Source: Gammaproteobacteria bacterium
GTDB lineage: Bacteria; Pseudomonadota; Gammaproteobacteria; PS1; Pseudothioglobaceae
NCBI GenBank assembly: GCA_030611725.1
Contig: JAUWPG010000004.1
Coordinates: 1 to 38,451 of the forward strand
Direction of reading: 5' to 3'
Length of the DNA stretch: 38,451 nt
In this document: positions 26,853-38,341 of the stretch, in pieces
Layout of the letters: every line of letters begins with the position of its first letter
Position numbering within the stretch: position 1 is the stretch's first letter
Notes under the pieces: model-generated
Seen by the model: only the letters and a program-made list of their open reading frames with translations
Databases searched by the model: none
What the model was told of the DNA's origin: nothing
Program-made: the position numbers and the translations under genes

Positions 26853-28347
26853 CACTCACTTTTTTGGTTTTCTTGACGCGTGCCATAGCGGCGGCTATTT
26901 TGCCTTTCTGTGCTTTATCATTGGCCATTTTTTTCTTTAATTCTTCTTTTTTAGCGGCCATCATCTTAGCACGCTCTTGTTTGGTGCGTTCTAAGCGATA
27001 TTCTCTAAATTCAAATCGTTCTCTAGCAATGTCAGTTCGATACTGGTCTTCAGTGGTTTTACGATGTAACGCCTTAGCAAAAGAAAAATATTCAGCCAGA
27101 GGAATGTGGCTCGGGCATACATAGTCACAACATCTACATTCAATACAATCTGCTAAATTATAATCCATTGCTTTGTCAGTATTCTCATTCTTGGCATACC
27201 AATAGAGTTGTTGCGGTAATAGATTAACTGGACAAACTTGATTACACTGTCCGCAACGAATACATTCCTGTGTATTGGGCTTTGTCTCTATATTGTTAAC
27301 AAAAATACAATTGGTAATTTTACAAATTGGCATACGGGTTGTCTCAACATCAACGCCCATCATCATGCCACCCATACGCACAGAGTGATGATTAGTATTT
27401 GGATTTGCCATTGAAACAATGTGCTCAAATGATGCGCCTAAGCGAACTTCATAATTATTTGGCGATTTGACACCAGATCCAGTCACAGTCACAATTCTAG
27501 AAACCAAAGGCTTGTTTTCTACTACCGCATCAAAGATTGCCTTAGTGGTAGATACATTCTGACAAATAACACCTATATCAATCGCAAATTTCCCTGAAGG
27601 AACTTCAATACCTAATAAAACTTTGATTAATAATTTTTCAGCACCTGACGTATATTTAGTTGGAATCTGCTCAATGCTAATACGATCGTCATGACAATGC
27701 ATCAATAGCGAATTTAGTGCCTCTTGCTTGTCATCTTCAACAGCAATGACTGCACGTTGCGCACCACAAATATGCAGTAAGATTTCAACGCCACGAATAA
27801 CGTCTCGTGGATGGTGTTGCATAAGCGCATCATCACACATAATACCTGGCTCACACTCAGTGCCGTTGATAACCAAAGTATGGCAATCTTGAATACCTTC
27901 TAATTTTGCATGCGCTGGGAATCCAGCACCTCCCAAACCAACAATACCTGAAGCTTGAATATACTTAATCATAGTAGCTTGATCACAATGTAGAAAATCT
28001 ACACCACAACCAGTATGCTCTATCCATTGATCTTTGCCATCAGATTCAATCGTAATACATTTTGATCTTAGCCCTGATTTATGCGGAATGGTTTGATCAT
28101 CAATAATCACAACCGTACCAGAAATAGACGCGTGAATCGGCACACAAAAATAATCATCTGTTTTGGCAATAACTTGGCCAGTTAATACTTTATCTCCCAC
28201 CGATACACAAGGTATAGCCTCACCACCAATACGTTGTTGCAAAGGCAAAACCACTTTATCTGGCAAAGGTGCTAGAATAATTTCAACCACCTCAACAGGA
28301 TGCGGACTATCAATAACAATACCGCCATTAAAAGACTGATTAAGCAT
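26839..28347 (-). CDS. rnfC: Rnf electron transport complex subunit C
   Basis: RnfC is the peripheral NADH/flavin and Fe-S subunit. It contains [13 protein letters not shown] and [13 protein letters not shown] (the NuoF-like binding region) and two 4Fe-4S motifs, [14 protein letters not shown] and [14 protein letters not shown]. After these comes a short charged Lys/Ala-rich coiled tail. The frame is open to 28407, but homologues begin near the [10 protein letters not shown] start at 28347 (502 aa), which overlaps rnfB by 8 bp. The tail is much shorter than the long repeat tail of E. coli RsxC. Confidence 0.94.
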   Translation of the reverse strand: MLNQSFNGGIVIDSPHPVEVVEIILAPLPDKVVLPLQQRIGGEAIPCVSVGDKVLTGQVIAKTDDYFCVPIHASISGTVVIIDDQTIPHKSGLRSKCITIESDGKDQWIEHTGCGVDFLHCDQATMIKYIQASGIVGLGGAGFPAHAKLEGIQDCHTLVINGTECEPGIMCDDALMQHHPRDVIRGVEILLHICGAQRAVIAVEDDKQEALNSLLMHCHDDRISIEQIPTKYTSGAEKLLIKVLLGIEVPSGKFAIDIGVICQNVSTTKAIFDAVVENKPLVSRIVTVTGSGVKSPNNYEVRLGASFEHIVSMANPNTNHHSVRMGGMMMGVDVETTRMPICKITNCIFVNNIETKPNTQECIRCGQCNQVCPVNLLPQQLYWYAKNENTDKAMDYNLADCIECRCCDYVCPSHIPLAEYFSFAKALHRKTTEDQYRTDIARERFEFREYRLERTKQERAKMMAAKKEELKKKMANDKAQKGKIAAAMARVKKTKKVSDDVQ

Positions 28348-28882
28348 GGGCAATCTCAGCCATATTAGGCACATAAGTGCTAAAAGTTGGTGCAATTTCC
28401 AACACATGAATACAATCTACAGGGCAAACTGGTATGCACAAATCACAACCTGTGCATTCATCTGCAATCACCGTTGTCATGACTTTTGAAGCACCAACAA
28501 AGGCATCCACTGGGCATGCTTGAATGCATAATGTGCAGCCAATACATACTTGTTCATCAACATAAACCACGTGATCAGGTTGTGTTTCTCCATTCTCTGC
28601 ATTTAGTGGTAGTGTTTCCACGTCTAAAAACTCAGCCAACTCATCCACTCCTTCTTGTCCACCTGGTGGGCATTGATTAATCGGCGCTTCGCCACTAGCG
28701 ATTGCCTCAGCATAAGGGCGACAGCCTGGGTAATTACATTGTCCACATTGAGTCTGTGGCAAGATTGCATCAATTTGATCCACCAAAGAATTACCTTCAA
28801 CTTTGAATTTGATTGCTGCATAACCTAATACCAGGCCTAAACCCAGTGCTAATGCTGAAAAAATAAAAACAGAATCTAACAC
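28340..28882 (-). CDS. rnfB: Rnf electron transport complex subunit B
   Basis: RnfB is a membrane-anchored ferredoxin-like subunit that passes electrons into the complex. It shows one N-terminal helix, the N-terminal cluster motif CGQCNYPGC, and two 4Fe-4S motifs [16 protein letters not shown] and [15 protein letters not shown]. It has 180 aa. The start codon is GTG, and it overlaps the rnfA stop as TAGTG. Confidence 0.95.
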   Translation of the reverse strand: MLDSVFIFSALALGLGLVLGYAAIKFKVEGNSLVDQIDAILPQTQCGQCNYPGCRPYAEAIASGEAPINQCPPGGQEGVDELAEFLDVETLPLNAENGETQPDHVVYVDEQVCIGCTLCIQACPVDAFVGASKVMTTVIADECTGCDLCIPVCPVDCIHVLEIAPTFSTYVPNMAEIAHA

Positions 28883-29457
28883 TATACCAACCCAATAAAT
28901 CCCATAAACGCCATTGACATCAGACCGGCAGTAATCAGTGCAATTGGCGCGCCTTGAAACACAAGTGGTACATCCGCGCTTTCAATGCGCTCACGAATGG
29001 TTGAGAACACCACCAGTACAAATGAAAAACCAATGGCTGCACCAAACCCATATACCCCTGAAGCCAAAAAACCATGATCTTGACCAACGTTAAGCAGGGC
29101 CACACCAAGTACGGCACAATTGGTGGTAATCAGCGGCAAAAATACACCTAAAGACTGGTGTAAAACCGGTGAAGTTTTATTCACCACCAGCTCAGTAAAA
29201 CCAACCACACCAGCAATGGTAACAATAAAGGCAATAGTGCGCAGGTATTCCAATTCAAACGGAATAAGAATATAGGCATTAATTAAGTAACTTGATAAGC
29301 TTGCTAATGTCAGTACGAATGTCGTTGCAAAACCCATGCCAATGGCGGTTTCAACTTTTTTAGAAACTCCCATAAAAGGGCACAACCCTAGAAACTTAAC
29401 CAACACAAAGTTATTCACTAAAATGGTGCTGACTAGGATTAGGACATATTCGTTCAT
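28882..29457 (-). CDS. rnfA: Rnf electron transport complex subunit A
   Basis: RnfA (191 aa) is an integral membrane protein with about six helices. [20 protein letters not shown] at the N-terminus and [13 protein letters not shown] in the middle are typical; the two cysteines fit the membrane Fe-S site shared with RnfE. It is the first rnf gene and lies 10 bp after the TauE-like gene. Confidence 0.95.
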   Translation of the reverse strand: MNEYVLILVSTILVNNFVLVKFLGLCPFMGVSKKVETAIGMGFATTFVLTLASLSSYLINAYILIPFELEYLRTIAFIVTIAGVVGFTELVVNKTSPVLHQSLGVFLPLITTNCAVLGVALLNVGQDHGFLASGVYGFGAAIGFSFVLVVFSTIRERIESADVPLVFQGAPIALITAGLMSMAFMGFIGLV

Positions 29458-29467
29458 GCTGTTGATT

Positions 29468-30205
29468 TTAACTCAAAAATAGCTTGAATAACCCAAATGA
29501 ACTGATGACAAATAAAGCACCACCAACCCAACGTTTAAATGCCTCATCATTTTGAGTAATACTTTGATGAGCTTTAATGCCTAAAACATGCCCAATGGTG
29601 GCAACAGGAATGAGTAAGAGTGAAAATTCCCAATCAATGACGACGTCCATCAATACAAAAGTAACCATCTTGATACTGACTAAAATAAACCACAGTACAA
29701 ACAAAGTATTGCGTAGATATTCTTTGACAATGTGGCGCATATAAACTGCCACAATTAATGGTGCACCAGTAAGTGAAGTGCCGGCCACATAACCACCAAA
29801 AATTAACAGCAGCTTATCTACCCATGGACTGTGTGAGGTGATTTTTGTATTAAAAATCCAAGTGATGGCGTAAAAAATAGTGATTGAATAAATAAATACC
29901 ACAATGACATCATCAGGCAAACTTAACAAACCAGCCACACCGATTAAAGTCGGGGGGAGGATCCATAAAAGCGAGCGCCTTAGGTACGGCCAATCTACTT
30001 TTTTTAAAGATCTGACCAAAGTGAGCGATGAGAAAAACAGTAAATGAATGCCAATAATTGGCAACCAATAGACCGGCGTTGCACCAACCAATAACATTAA
30101 GGGCAACCCCAGTGCTGCGCCGCCAAAGCCTAATCCCGTACGAACAAAGCCTGCCCATAGAAAAATTAAACCGACTAAAATTAGCTCGGTATTGTCAAAA
30201 GTCAT
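29468..30205 (-). CDS. TauE/SafE family sulfite/sulfonate exporter-like protein
   Basis: The 245-aa integral membrane protein has about eight hydrophobic segments. It shows the TauE/SafE (DUF81) pattern: an N-terminal [20 protein letters not shown] and a second-half [21 protein letters not shown]. Family members export sulfite, sulfoacetate or related organosulfur compounds. In a sulfur oxidiser a role in sulfite handling is plausible but not shown. It lies after glmM, overlapping its stop by one base (TAATG), where secG is found in E. coli, and directly before rnfA. Confidence 0.87.
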   Translation of the reverse strand: MTFDNTELILVGLIFLWAGFVRTGLGFGGAALGLPLMLLVGATPVYWLPIIGIHLLFFSSLTLVRSLKKVDWPYLRRSLLWILPPTLIGVAGLLSLPDDVIVVFIYSITIFYAITWIFNTKITSHSPWVDKLLLIFGGYVAGTSLTGAPLIVAVYMRHIVKEYLRNTLFVLWFILVSIKMVTFVLMDVVIDWEFSLLLIPVATIGHVLGIKAHQSITQNDEAFKRWVGGALFVISSFGLFKLFLS

Positions 30206-31530
30206 TAGCGCAGCACGTCAGCCAGTTGCTCTGCACTTTGTTGTACCAAGTCTAAATCCTTACCCTCAACCATCACTCGAATAAGTGGTTCAGTGCCAGA
30301 AGCACGAATTAATACACGACCTTCGTCACCTAATATTTTTTCGACTTTGAGTTGGGCCTGTTTTAAAATTTCGTGCTGATCTAAATTAATTTTTTCTTCG
30401 GTTTTAACGTTGATCATCACTTGAGGGTATTTCTGCATTTCAGACTTTAGCTCACTAAGTGTCTTACTGCGTTTAGCAATGACTTCTAATACTTGAAGTG
30501 CCGCAATCATCGCGTCACCAGAAGTGGTTTTATCTAAACAAATAATATGGCCTGATCCTTCGCCACCCAAAATAGCGTTGTTGGCTTGCATCTGCTCCAG
30601 CACAAAACGATCACCCACATCAGCTTCAATAAATCGAATATCTAAATCTCTTAGTGCATGGCGCATGCCTAAATTACTCATCTTAGTACCAACCACAGTA
30701 TTGCTTAGTAGATGGTTTTGGCTGTGCCAAGACTTGGCTAAGATAAACACCAATTCATCGCCATCTACCAATTCACCATTTGCATCAATCATAATCAATC
30801 GATCGCCATCCCCATCAAAAGCAATACCTAAGTCAGCCCTTTGTGCCAATACAACATCACTCAAATGCTTTGTATCAGTCGCCCCACATTTAAGATTAAT
30901 ATTAAAGCCATCAGGCTGGTTATTAATCATTGTGATATTAGCGCCTAAACCCGAGAAAACATCCTCGGCAAGGTGATAGGTTGCACCATGTGCACAATCA
31001 ATCACAATATCTAAACCGCCCAAATTAACAGAATAATCAAAGCTGGACTTACAGAATTTCACATACTGGCTAATAGGGTGTTCACAGCGTGTTGCCTTTC
31101 CAAGGCTTGAGCTGGCAATATTCACCATTGGTTGTTCCAACTTTTCTTCAATCTCTTTTTGATCTGCATCGCTTAGTTTGAAGCCTTCTTGAGAGAAAAA
31201 TTTCACCCCATTATCTTCAAAGGAATTATGTGAAGCAGTAATTACTACACCAGCGTTTGCACCATATTTCTTGGTTAAGTAAGCAATACCTGGTGTTGGC
31301 ATTGGGCCGAGTAAGCCCACATCAACGCCTGCAGATAAAAATCCAGCCTCTAAAGCAGATTCAAATATATAACCCGACACTCTAGTATCTTTACCAATAA
31401 CAACACTAGATTTACCTTTTTTAGCTAAAACCGAACCAATGGCCCAGCCTAATTTCAAGAAAAAATCAGCCGTAATCGGTTTAACGCCTACTTTGCCTCG
31501 TATGCCATCAGTACCAAAATAACCGCTCAA
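30205..31530 (-). CDS. glmM: Phosphoglucosamine mutase
   Basis: GlmM converts glucosamine 6-phosphate to glucosamine 1-phosphate for UDP-GlcNAc, the precursor of peptidoglycan and LPS. The N-terminus reads [12 protein letters not shown], the phosphoserine loop [14 protein letters not shown] has Ser100 as catalytic residue, the metal loop is FDGDGDRL, and the sugar/phosphate loops are GGEGSGHI and [12 protein letters not shown]. It has 441 aa. The start overlaps the folP stop (ATGA), as in the conserved ftsH-folP-glmM order. Confidence 0.97.
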   Translation of the reverse strand: MSGYFGTDGIRGKVGVKPITADFFLKLGWAIGSVLAKKGKSSVVIGKDTRVSGYIFESALEAGFLSAGVDVGLLGPMPTPGIAYLTKKYGANAGVVITASHNSFEDNGVKFFSQEGFKLSDADQKEIEEKLEQPMVNIASSSLGKATRCEHPISQYVKFCKSSFDYSVNLGGLDIVIDCAHGATYHLAEDVFSGLGANITMINNQPDGFNINLKCGATDTKHLSDVVLAQRADLGIAFDGDGDRLIMIDANGELVDGDELVFILAKSWHSQNHLLSNTVVGTKMSNLGMRHALRDLDIRFIEADVGDRFVLEQMQANNAILGGEGSGHIICLDKTTSGDAMIAALQVLEVIAKRSKTLSELKSEMQKYPQVMINVKTEEKINLDQHEILKQAQLKVEKILGDEGRVLIRASGTEPLIRVMVEGKDLDLVQQSAEQLADVLR

Positions 31531-32333
31531 CTCACACCCCCTAAAATTGTTAATGCATCTTTGGTATCGAGAACATCATGTACACGTACAATATCTGCTC
31601 CATTTTGGACTGCTATTATAGCGGCTGTCACACTGCCAACAACCCTTCCAGCAATATTCCTATCATTAAGTAATGCACCAATCATTGACTTACGAGACAT
31701 GCCCGCCAATATTGGCAAACCAAAGCTTTTAAATTCATGCAAACGTTTTAAAATCTCTAAATTGTGTGCCAAAGTTTTGCCAAAGCCAAACCCTGGGTCT
31801 AGAATAATCTTATCCTCAGCAATACCTGCACTAATACAAGCCTGGATTCGCTTATCAAAAAAGTCTTTAATGTCATCCACCACGTCACCATAAGTCGGAT
31901 CTTTCTGCATAGTTCTAGGGCTACTACCTTGCATGTGCACCAAACACACATCAACATTCAATGATGTAGCCATCTCTAATGCACTATCTCCATTTAAAGC
32001 GCACACATCATTAATCATGCTAGCGCCCGCCTTTACAGCCAAGTCCATAATTTCTGGTTTAGAAGTATCAATTGAAATAGGTATATTGGTTGAATGATAC
32101 AGCGCTTCGATAACAGGAATAACACGGTTAATTTCATCAGCTGTTGAAACTGCTTGTGCGCCTGGGCGAGTTGACTCACCGCCAATATCGATAATATCTG
32201 CACCTTGTATGATCATCTGTTCAGCGCGTGTAATGGCATCGGCCGTGTCAAAGTGTTGACCGCCATCTGAGAATGAATCAGGCGTAATGTTTAACACGCC
32301 CATAATGATTGGATTTTTAGAATTAATAGTCAT
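31527..32333 (-). CDS. folP: Dihydropteroate synthase
   Basis: FolP condenses p-aminobenzoate with dihydropterin pyrophosphate in folate synthesis and is the sulfonamide target. Signatures are [14 protein letters not shown] near the N-terminus, [23 protein letters not shown] and the C-terminal RVHDV. The 268-aa length is normal. It lies 19 bp after ftsH and overlaps glmM by 4 bp. Confidence 0.96.
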   Translation of the reverse strand: MTINSKNPIIMGVLNITPDSFSDGGQHFDTADAITRAEQMIIQGADIIDIGGESTRPGAQAVSTADEINRVIPVIEALYHSTNIPISIDTSKPEIMDLAVKAGASMINDVCALNGDSALEMATSLNVDVCLVHMQGSSPRTMQKDPTYGDVVDDIKDFFDKRIQACISAGIAEDKIILDPGFGFGKTLAHNLEILKRLHEFKSFGLPILAGMSRKSMIGALLNDRNIAGRVVGSVTAAIIAVQNGADIVRVHDVLDTKDALTILGGVS

Positions 32334-32352
32334 AAACGACTACCGATTAAAC

Positions 32353-34269
32353 TCAGGCTACTTGTTCGCCACCCACTGGTCTTTCATCAGGATCATTGCT
32401 GACATCATCTGCAGACTCAACGCCTTTACCCAATTCAGTAGATTCTACATCAGAATCAATAATCACCGCCGCTTCACGCATTGGTTTTCTTTCCATAAAA
32501 TCGTCGATCTGATCTTTATCAATGGTTTCAACTTCAACCAAAGCCTTGGCCATAGCATGCAAAATATCTTTATTCTCTTCCAGTATTTTATAAGCAATAT
32601 TATAATTGGCATCAATAATCTTACGAATTTCAATATCAATCAAATCAAAAGTTTTGTCCGAAATATGCTTGTGTTTAGTCACTTGTCGGCCCAAGAATAC
32701 TTCGCCATCGTCTTCACCATAAGCCAACGGCCCCATCACCTCAGACATTCCCCAATGTTTCACCATCTTGTGTGCAATCTCAGTTGCGCGTTCAATATCG
32801 TTACTTGCACCTGTGGTTACCGCATCAGAACCATAAATTAACTCTTCTGCAATACGGCCACCAAACAATGAAGCCACTTGAGAATTTAATTTCCGTTTTG
32901 AAATACTGTAGCTGTCTTTCTCAGGCAAAAACATGGTTACACCTAACGCCCTACCTCTGGGAATAATACTTACTTTATACACAGGATCATGCTCAGGAAC
33001 TAGTCGACCTACGATGGCGTGTCCGGCTTCATGATAAGCGGTCATCTCTTTTTCAGCTTCATCCATCACCATTGATTTTCGTTCAGAACCCATCATGATT
33101 TTATCTTTAGCCTTTTCAAACTCTTGCATGCCAACTAAACTCTTACCTCTACCCGCAGCAATAAGTGCGGCTTCATTGGCCAAATTAGCCAAATCTGCGC
33201 CAGAAAAACCTGGCGTACCTTTGGCAATATTGATTGATTGAACATTCTTTGCAATCGGCAATTTGCGCATATGCACTTTTAAGATCGCGTTACGACCATT
33301 AATATCTGGTAAACCAACAGTCACTTGACGATCAAAACGACCCGGTTTAAGCAATGCAGGATCTAATACGTCTGGTCGGTTAGTTGCGGCAATCACAATA
33401 ATACCTTCATTGCCTTCAAAACCATCCATCTCAACCAACATTTGGTTTAAGGTTTGCTCACGCTCATCATGACCGCCACCCATACCAGCACCACGTTGAC
33501 GACCGACCGCATCAATTTCATCAATAAAGATAATACAAGGGGCATTCTTTTTAGCCTGTTCAAACATATCACGAACACGTGATGCGCCCACACCAACAAA
33601 CATCTCAACAAAATCAGAGCCTGAAATGAAGAAGAATGGCACATCAGCTTCACCTGCAATGGCCTTGGCCAATAAAGTTTTACCTGTGCCTGGAGGGCCT
33701 ACCATCAAAACACCTTTAGGAATCTTGCCGCCCACTTTGGTAAATTTACCAGGATTGGATAAAAAATCAACCAATTCCATTACTTCTTCCTTGGCCTCAT
33801 CTACACCGGCTACATCTGCAAAAGTAATGTTAGATTCATCTTTACTAATTAGTTTGGCTTTAGATTTTCCAAAGCTCATCGGGTTTTTGCCACCCATTGC
33901 GCCACCCGCACCTTTCATGGTGTAGAGAATGACGCCAATCAATAATAAAATCGGCGCTAAAGAGATAATCAATTGCTTAAGGAATCCATCTTTTTCAGGT
34001 GGTTTGGCTTCAACAGAAACACCACTTTGTAACAAATCACCCATCAAACCTAAATCACCTGGATTATAGGTTGAAAACTTCTCACCACCAACGCCCACAC
34101 CTTTAATATTATTGCCTAAAAGAGTTACGTTAGAAACATCGCCTTGTTTGACGCTTTGAATAAATTGAGAATAAGTAATCTCGTTTTTTTGCTCATCAAC
34201 CTGAAATTGACTAAAAATTGAGGTCAAGACACTGCCTAAAACTAACCAAAGTAATAAATTTTTAAACAT
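32353..34269 (-). CDS. ftsH: ATP-dependent zinc metalloprotease FtsH
   Basis: FtsH is a membrane-anchored AAA protease that degrades unassembled membrane proteins and regulators such as LpxC and sigma-32 in E. coli. Two N-terminal membrane helices (about 4-22 and 102-120) flank a periplasmic domain. The AAA module has Walker A GPPGTGKT (Lys197), Walker [16 protein letters not shown] and the SRH region [18 protein letters not shown]. The zinc site HEAGH is at 413-417. It has 638 aa. It heads the long minus-strand gene run and is divergent from lptE. Confidence 0.98.
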   Translation of the reverse strand: MFKNLLLWLVLGSVLTSIFSQFQVDEQKNEITYSQFIQSVKQGDVSNVTLLGNNIKGVGVGGEKFSTYNPGDLGLMGDLLQSGVSVEAKPPEKDGFLKQLIISLAPILLLIGVILYTMKGAGGAMGGKNPMSFGKSKAKLISKDESNITFADVAGVDEAKEEVMELVDFLSNPGKFTKVGGKIPKGVLMVGPPGTGKTLLAKAIAGEADVPFFFISGSDFVEMFVGVGASRVRDMFEQAKKNAPCIIFIDEIDAVGRQRGAGMGGGHDEREQTLNQMLVEMDGFEGNEGIIVIAATNRPDVLDPALLKPGRFDRQVTVGLPDINGRNAILKVHMRKLPIAKNVQSINIAKGTPGFSGADLANLANEAALIAAGRGKSLVGMQEFEKAKDKIMMGSERKSMVMDEAEKEMTAYHEAGHAIVGRLVPEHDPVYKVSIIPRGRALGVTMFLPEKDSYSISKRKLNSQVASLFGGRIAEELIYGSDAVTTGASNDIERATEIAHKMVKHWGMSEVMGPLAYGEDDGEVFLGRQVTKHKHISDKTFDLIDIEIRKIIDANYNIAYKILEENKDILHAMAKALVEVETIDKDQIDDFMERKPMREAAVIIDSDVESTELGKGVESADDVSNDPDERPVGGEQVA

Positions 34270-34296
34270 AATAAAAAATCAATAAAAAAGAAAATA

Positions 34297-34345
34297 ATTA
34301 TACCCTATTGTGTACTTATATAGGTTCTGATAGCTATTTTTCAAG
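34297..34345 (-). promoter_or_regulatory. ftsH promoter region, with a possible heat-shock (sigma-32) promoter
   Basis: On the minus strand CTTGAA (34340-34345) is followed after 15 bp by CCTATATA (34317-34324), similar to the sigma-32 pattern CTTGAA-N13-17-CCCCATnT. Closer to the gene is a sigma-70-like TATAAT (34297-34302) without a good -35. Both would give short leaders before the ATG at 34269. Confidence 0.45.
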
Positions 34346-34410
34346 GTTTTACAACAAAAAAATTTAAATTCTGTCATAATTCTTAACTTAATAAGAACAC
34401 GTTCTAAATT

Positions 34411-34863
34411 ATGTCAAAAATTAGCTTTTTATCCATCATTCTCATCACCAGTTTATTGGGTGCTTGTGGTTTTCACACGCCATATAAAAATACGCCACTA
34501 AATGCATCGATTAGTGCTAATGATAACAATACATTTGCTACCGAACTAAGAAAACGTTTTAACTCAGAGGCAACGCGGTCTTTATCAATCCAGGTTGGGG
34601 ATGAAATACAGAAAAAACAAACGGCCTCTTACACACCAACTGGCACGGACAACAGCTACACACTCAGCCTTAGCGTGCCTATTAAAATCTTTAATCGTGA
34701 TAACAAATTATTACTTTCTAAAAGCCTAACTGCAAACACGCATTTAAGCAAAATGATTGCCGCACAAGCCGACAGATTGCAAATCAATAAAGCTTACACT
34801 GAGCTTCGCAACACCATCATCAAAAAATTATTGAGAAGACTTAATCGTTTGAATGAAAATTAG
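34411..34863 (+). CDS. lptE: LPS-assembly lipoprotein LptE
   Basis: LptE is the outer-membrane lipoprotein that plugs the LptD barrel for LPS export. The 150-aa product begins with a lipoprotein signal ending in the lipobox LLGAC (Cys19), directly followed by GFHTPY, close to the GFHL/GFR start of mature LptE. The rest is poorly conserved, as is usual for the family, but the overlap with holA (11 bp) matches the lptE-holA order in gammaproteobacteria. The usual upstream leuS is absent. Confidence 0.88.
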   Translation: MSKISFLSIILITSLLGACGFHTPYKNTPLNASISANDNNTFATELRKRFNSEATRSLSIQVGDEIQKKQTASYTPTGTDNSYTLSLSVPIKIFNRDNKLLLSKSLTANTHLSKMIAAQADRLQINKAYTELRNTIIKKLLRRLNRLNEN

Positions 34864-35872
34864 GTCTGAACAACTCAGTAATTCCCTCAACAATCAACTT
34901 GATGCGCTTTACTTTGTTTTTGGACCAGAGCCTTTACTGGTAGAGCAAAGTCTAACCCAAATCAAAGACGCTGCCAAAGCTCAAGGTTTTGATGACAAGA
35001 TCAGTTTTGAGATTGATGGTAATTTCCAATGGGACCAAATTGTTACTGAAATCTCAGCCATTTCTCTATTTTCACCAAAACGTATTATTGAGTGTCGACT
35101 AAAAACTGGAAAAATTGGCATTAAAGGTTCAAAAGCACTCACCAATATTGCCAGTTCACTTCCGAATGACATTCTGTTTATTGTTTCTACCGGAAGGTTA
35201 GACATGAGCCAACAAAAAAGTAAATGGTTCAAAACACTCGAACAACACGGCAATGTAATTCAGCATTGGGAAATACAAAGCGACCACTTAGTCGGTTGGA
35301 TTACTAACCACATGGCAACACTCGGGCTTGAGGCCAGCCCTGAAGTGGCTCAAAGCATTGCTTTTTGTACTGAAGGCAACTTGCTGGCATCTATGCAAGA
35401 AATCCAAAAATTAAAAATGGCTTACCCAGATGGAAAAATTAACACACAAGAATATTTAGACCAAACCAGTCAACAATCAAAATACACCATCTATGGTCTG
35501 ATTGACGCAGCGCTCTTTGGTAATGGCAACCAAGTATTAAAAATTTATGATACTTTAATCGACGACAGTTCAATGCCAATCCAGCTCAGTAGTTCACTGT
35601 ATCGAGAGATTAACAGTATCATTGATATGGCGATAGAATTACAAAAAGTCAAGAAAATAGAGATTGTCTTACAAAATCATCATGTATGGAGCAAAAGAAA
35701 ACCTGTGATTGGCAACGCACTAAAACGCCACCCTTATCAGCGTTTACAAAAAATATTATTATCACTCGGACGTATTGACCGTTCAATCAAAGGCATGGAT
35801 AATCTTAATGTAATTGATGAATTACGCACACTATTACTAAATTTAGCTGGGAAAACACAATGGGCTCAATAA
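34853..35872 (+). CDS. holA: DNA polymerase III delta subunit
   Basis: HolA is the clamp-loader subunit that opens the beta clamp. The 339-aa product starts [33 protein letters not shown] and contains [13 protein letters not shown] in the AAA-like N-terminal domain, followed by a helical C-terminal half. These features fit the delta family, which has a degenerate nucleotide site. It overlaps lptE by 11 bp and proA by 13 bp. Confidence 0.9.
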   Translation: MKIRSEQLSNSLNNQLDALYFVFGPEPLLVEQSLTQIKDAAKAQGFDDKISFEIDGNFQWDQIVTEISAISLFSPKRIIECRLKTGKIGIKGSKALTNIASSLPNDILFIVSTGRLDMSQQKSKWFKTLEQHGNVIQHWEIQSDHLVGWITNHMATLGLEASPEVAQSIAFCTEGNLLASMQEIQKLKMAYPDGKINTQEYLDQTSQQSKYTIYGLIDAALFGNGNQVLKIYDTLIDDSSMPIQLSSSLYREINSIIDMAIELQKVKKIEIVLQNHHVWSKRKPVIGNALKRHPYQRLQKILLSLGRIDRSIKGMDNLNVIDELRTLLLNLAGKTQWAQ

Positions 35873-37119
35873 CCAATCTAATTACCACACTGGGTAAAAA
35901 TGCAAAATCAGCTGCCAAAACACTGCGCAGTGCAAGTACGGCTGTTAAAAACAACGCATTAACCAATATCGTTCACCAAGTTGATCAAAATCGAAAAGCC
36001 ATCTTAAAAGCCAATCAAAAAGACCTTGATCACGGTAAAGACAATGGATTAGATGCCGCTTTATTAGACCGGCTCATGCTTGATGATGTTCGACTTGATG
36101 GCATTATCGAGAGTCTAAATCAAATTATTGCGCTGCCCGATCCAATTGGTGAAATTACGGATTTAAAATATCGTCCAAGTGGTATTCAAGTCGGCAAGAT
36201 GCGGGTACCTTTAGGGGTGATGGCTATTATTTACGAATCCCGTCCAAACGTTACCATTGATGCGGCAGCACTTTGCATAAAATCAGGTAATGGCGCGATT
36301 TTGCGTGGTGGCTCAGAAGCCATTCATTCTAATCTTGCCTTGTACGTATGCGTTAAGCAAGGCCTGGTCGATGCTGGCTTGAGCGAACACTGTGTACAAC
36401 TGATCGACACCACAGATCGCACTGCGGTCACTGAGTTGGTCAAAGCCAGCGACTATATTGATGCCATTATTCCACGTGGCGGAAAAGGCTTGGTTGAGGC
36501 CATTAGCCAAAGCGCCACAGTGCCAGTAATTAAGCATCTTCATGGTATTTGCCATACCTACATTGATAAAGACGCTGATACTGATAAAGCCATCAAAATT
36601 GCCTTTAACGCCAAAACTCGCCGTTATGGTGTTTGCAACGCAATGGAAACGTTACTGGTACATGCATCAGCTGCCGACAAAGTGCTACCTGAACTTATTG
36701 CAGAATACACGCTCAAAGGTGTTGAACTTAGAGGTTGCGAGCACACCATGGAATTTTCAAAGCAAGTCATCGCAGCAACTGCTGAGGATTGGGATACAGA
36801 ATATTTAGACGCCATCCTATCTATTCGCATTGTTAACTCCATGTCTGATGCCATTGATCACATTGAACAACATGGCTCAGGGCATACGGAGTCTATCGTT
36901 ACCGAAAACTATACCTCGGGTCGTCGCTTCATTACCGAGGTTGATTCTGCATCCGTCATGATTAACGCCTCCACAGGTTTTGCTGACGGCTTCGAATATG
37001 GCTTAGGTGCAGAAATTGGCATCAGTACTGATAAATTCCATGTGCGAGGCCCAGTTGGCCTTGAAGGCTTAACCTCACAAAAATACATTGTCCTTGGTGA
37101 CGGTCACATTAGACAATAA
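35860..37119 (+). CDS. proA: Gamma-glutamyl phosphate reductase
   Basis: ProA reduces gamma-glutamyl phosphate to glutamate semialdehyde with NADPH, the second step of proline synthesis. It is an aldehyde dehydrogenase-like enzyme of 419 aa. [18 protein letters not shown], the catalytic segment [15 protein letters not shown] (Cys259), [10 protein letters not shown] and [21 protein letters not shown] are family signatures. The proB kinase is not in the window. It is coupled to holA by a 13-bp overlap. Confidence 0.97.
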   Translation: MGSITNLITTLGKNAKSAAKTLRSASTAVKNNALTNIVHQVDQNRKAILKANQKDLDHGKDNGLDAALLDRLMLDDVRLDGIIESLNQIIALPDPIGEITDLKYRPSGIQVGKMRVPLGVMAIIYESRPNVTIDAAALCIKSGNGAILRGGSEAIHSNLALYVCVKQGLVDAGLSEHCVQLIDTTDRTAVTELVKASDYIDAIIPRGGKGLVEAISQSATVPVIKHLHGICHTYIDKDADTDKAIKIAFNAKTRRYGVCNAMETLLVHASAADKVLPELIAEYTLKGVELRGCEHTMEFSKQVIAATAEDWDTEYLDAILSIRIVNSMSDAIDHIEQHGSGHTESIVTENYTSGRRFITEVDSASVMINASTGFADGFEYGLGAEIGISTDKFHVRGPVGLEGLTSQKYIVLGDGHIRQ

Positions 37120-37132
37120 ACCCTATTTAAAA

Positions 37133-38317
37133 ATGAATACAAAAAATACCTTAGCTGTTTTTGAGCGTGGCACTGATGAAATATTGCCACTCGACGAGCT
37201 GAAGAAAAAACTCGCAAAAAACAAACCTTTACGCATTAAAGCAGGCTTTGACCCAACAGCACCAGATCTTCATCTTGGGCACACCGTGCTCATCAACAAA
37301 CTCAAGCAATTGCAAGATTTAGGTCATGAAATATTGTTTTTAATTGGTGATTTCACCGGCATGATTGGCGACCCGACTGGCAAAAGCGCCACGCGCCCAC
37401 CACTCACCCAAGAGCAAGTGATTGAAAATTCTAAAACCTATCAAGATCAGGTTTTTAAAATCCTTGACAAGGATAAAACCACCGTGGTGTTTAACTCGCA
37501 GTGGATGGGGGAAATGAGCTCTGCCGATATGATTAAGCTCGCCTCTCAACAAACGGTTGCCAGAATGCTAGAACGTGATGATTTTTCCAAACGTTACAAA
37601 TCTGGCAAAAGTATTTCTATCCATGAGTTTCTATACCCTTTAATCCAAGGTTACGATTCTGTTGCATTAGAATCAGATATTGAGCTTGGTGGCACGGATC
37701 AAAAATTTAATTTATTAATGGGTCGAGAGCTACAAAAACAAGCCGGTATGGAGCCACAAGTTATTCTCACTATGCCAATTTTAGAAGGATTAGACGGCGT
37801 GCAGAAAATGTCAAAATCACTCGATAACTATATCGGTATCGATGATACGCCAGATGATATGTTTGGCAAAATTATGTCTATTTCTGATGAACTTATGTGG
37901 CGTTACTTAGAGCTACTTAGCTTTGAATCGCTCGAAACCATTGCCAGCTGGAAACTAGAAGTCGAAAATGGAGAAAACCCTAGAAACATCAAATTCCGTC
38001 TAGCCAATGAAATCATCGCCCGCTTTCACAGCGCCGAAGCAGCAATACAAGCACAGCAAAACTTCATCAACCGCTTCGCTAAAAACAAAGTGCCTGATGA
38101 GATGCCGGAGTTTAATTTTGATGCCGGTATCAAAATAGCCAATCTTCTCAAAGAAGCAGACTTGGTTAACTCTACCTCAGATGCCTTTAGAATGATCAAA
38201 GAAGGTGCGGCTAAAATTGAAGGTGAAAAAATCACCGATAGAAATCTAGAGCCAGAGATAGGTACAGCCATTTATCAAGTCGGCAAACGAAAATTTGCAA
38301 GAGTAACTATATTATAA
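37133..38317 (+). CDS. tyrS: Tyrosyl-tRNA synthetase
   Basis: The class I synthetase (394 aa) has the HIGH signature as HLGH (residues 47-50) and KMSKS in the catalytic domain. A C-terminal S4-like RNA-binding domain follows (around [18 protein letters not shown]). It belongs to the bacterial type with the short N-terminal lead. The frame opens at 37088 inside proA, but homologues and the 13-bp gap after the proA stop favour the ATG at 37133. It is followed directly by the tmRNA gene. Confidence 0.95.
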   Translation: MNTKNTLAVFERGTDEILPLDELKKKLAKNKPLRIKAGFDPTAPDLHLGHTVLINKLKQLQDLGHEILFLIGDFTGMIGDPTGKSATRPPLTQEQVIENSKTYQDQVFKILDKDKTTVVFNSQWMGEMSSADMIKLASQQTVARMLERDDFSKRYKSGKSISIHEFLYPLIQGYDSVALESDIELGGTDQKFNLLMGRELQKQAGMEPQVILTMPILEGLDGVQKMSKSLDNYIGIDDTPDDMFGKIMSISDELMWRYLELLSFESLETIASWKLEVENGENPRNIKFRLANEIIARFHSAEAAIQAQQNFINRFAKNKVPDEMPEFNFDAGIKIANLLKEADLVNSTSDAFRMIKEGAAKIEGEKITDRNLEPEIGTAIYQVGKRKFARVTIL

Positions 38318-38325
38318 AATAGTGT

Positions 38326-38331
38326 TATAAT
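38326..38331 (+). promoter_or_regulatory. -10 element of ssrA
   Basis: TATAAT lies 10 bp before the inferred tmRNA 5' end at 38342 and 8 bp after the tyrS stop codon. No clear -35 is visible at 16-18 bp. Confidence 0.6.
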
Positions 38332-38341
38332 ATAAGTTCCA

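Noticed and set aside
32287-32841. 184-aa open frame on the plus strand opposite ftsH and folP
   Set aside because: It is antisense to conserved coding sequence, and its composition is that of a shadow frame.
34394-34405. AGAAC-AC-GTTCT palindrome just before lptE, considered as a LexA-like operator
   Set aside because: The centre is 2 bp, whereas the known GAAC-N4-GTTC and CTG-N10-CAG boxes do not match, and lptE is not an SOS gene.
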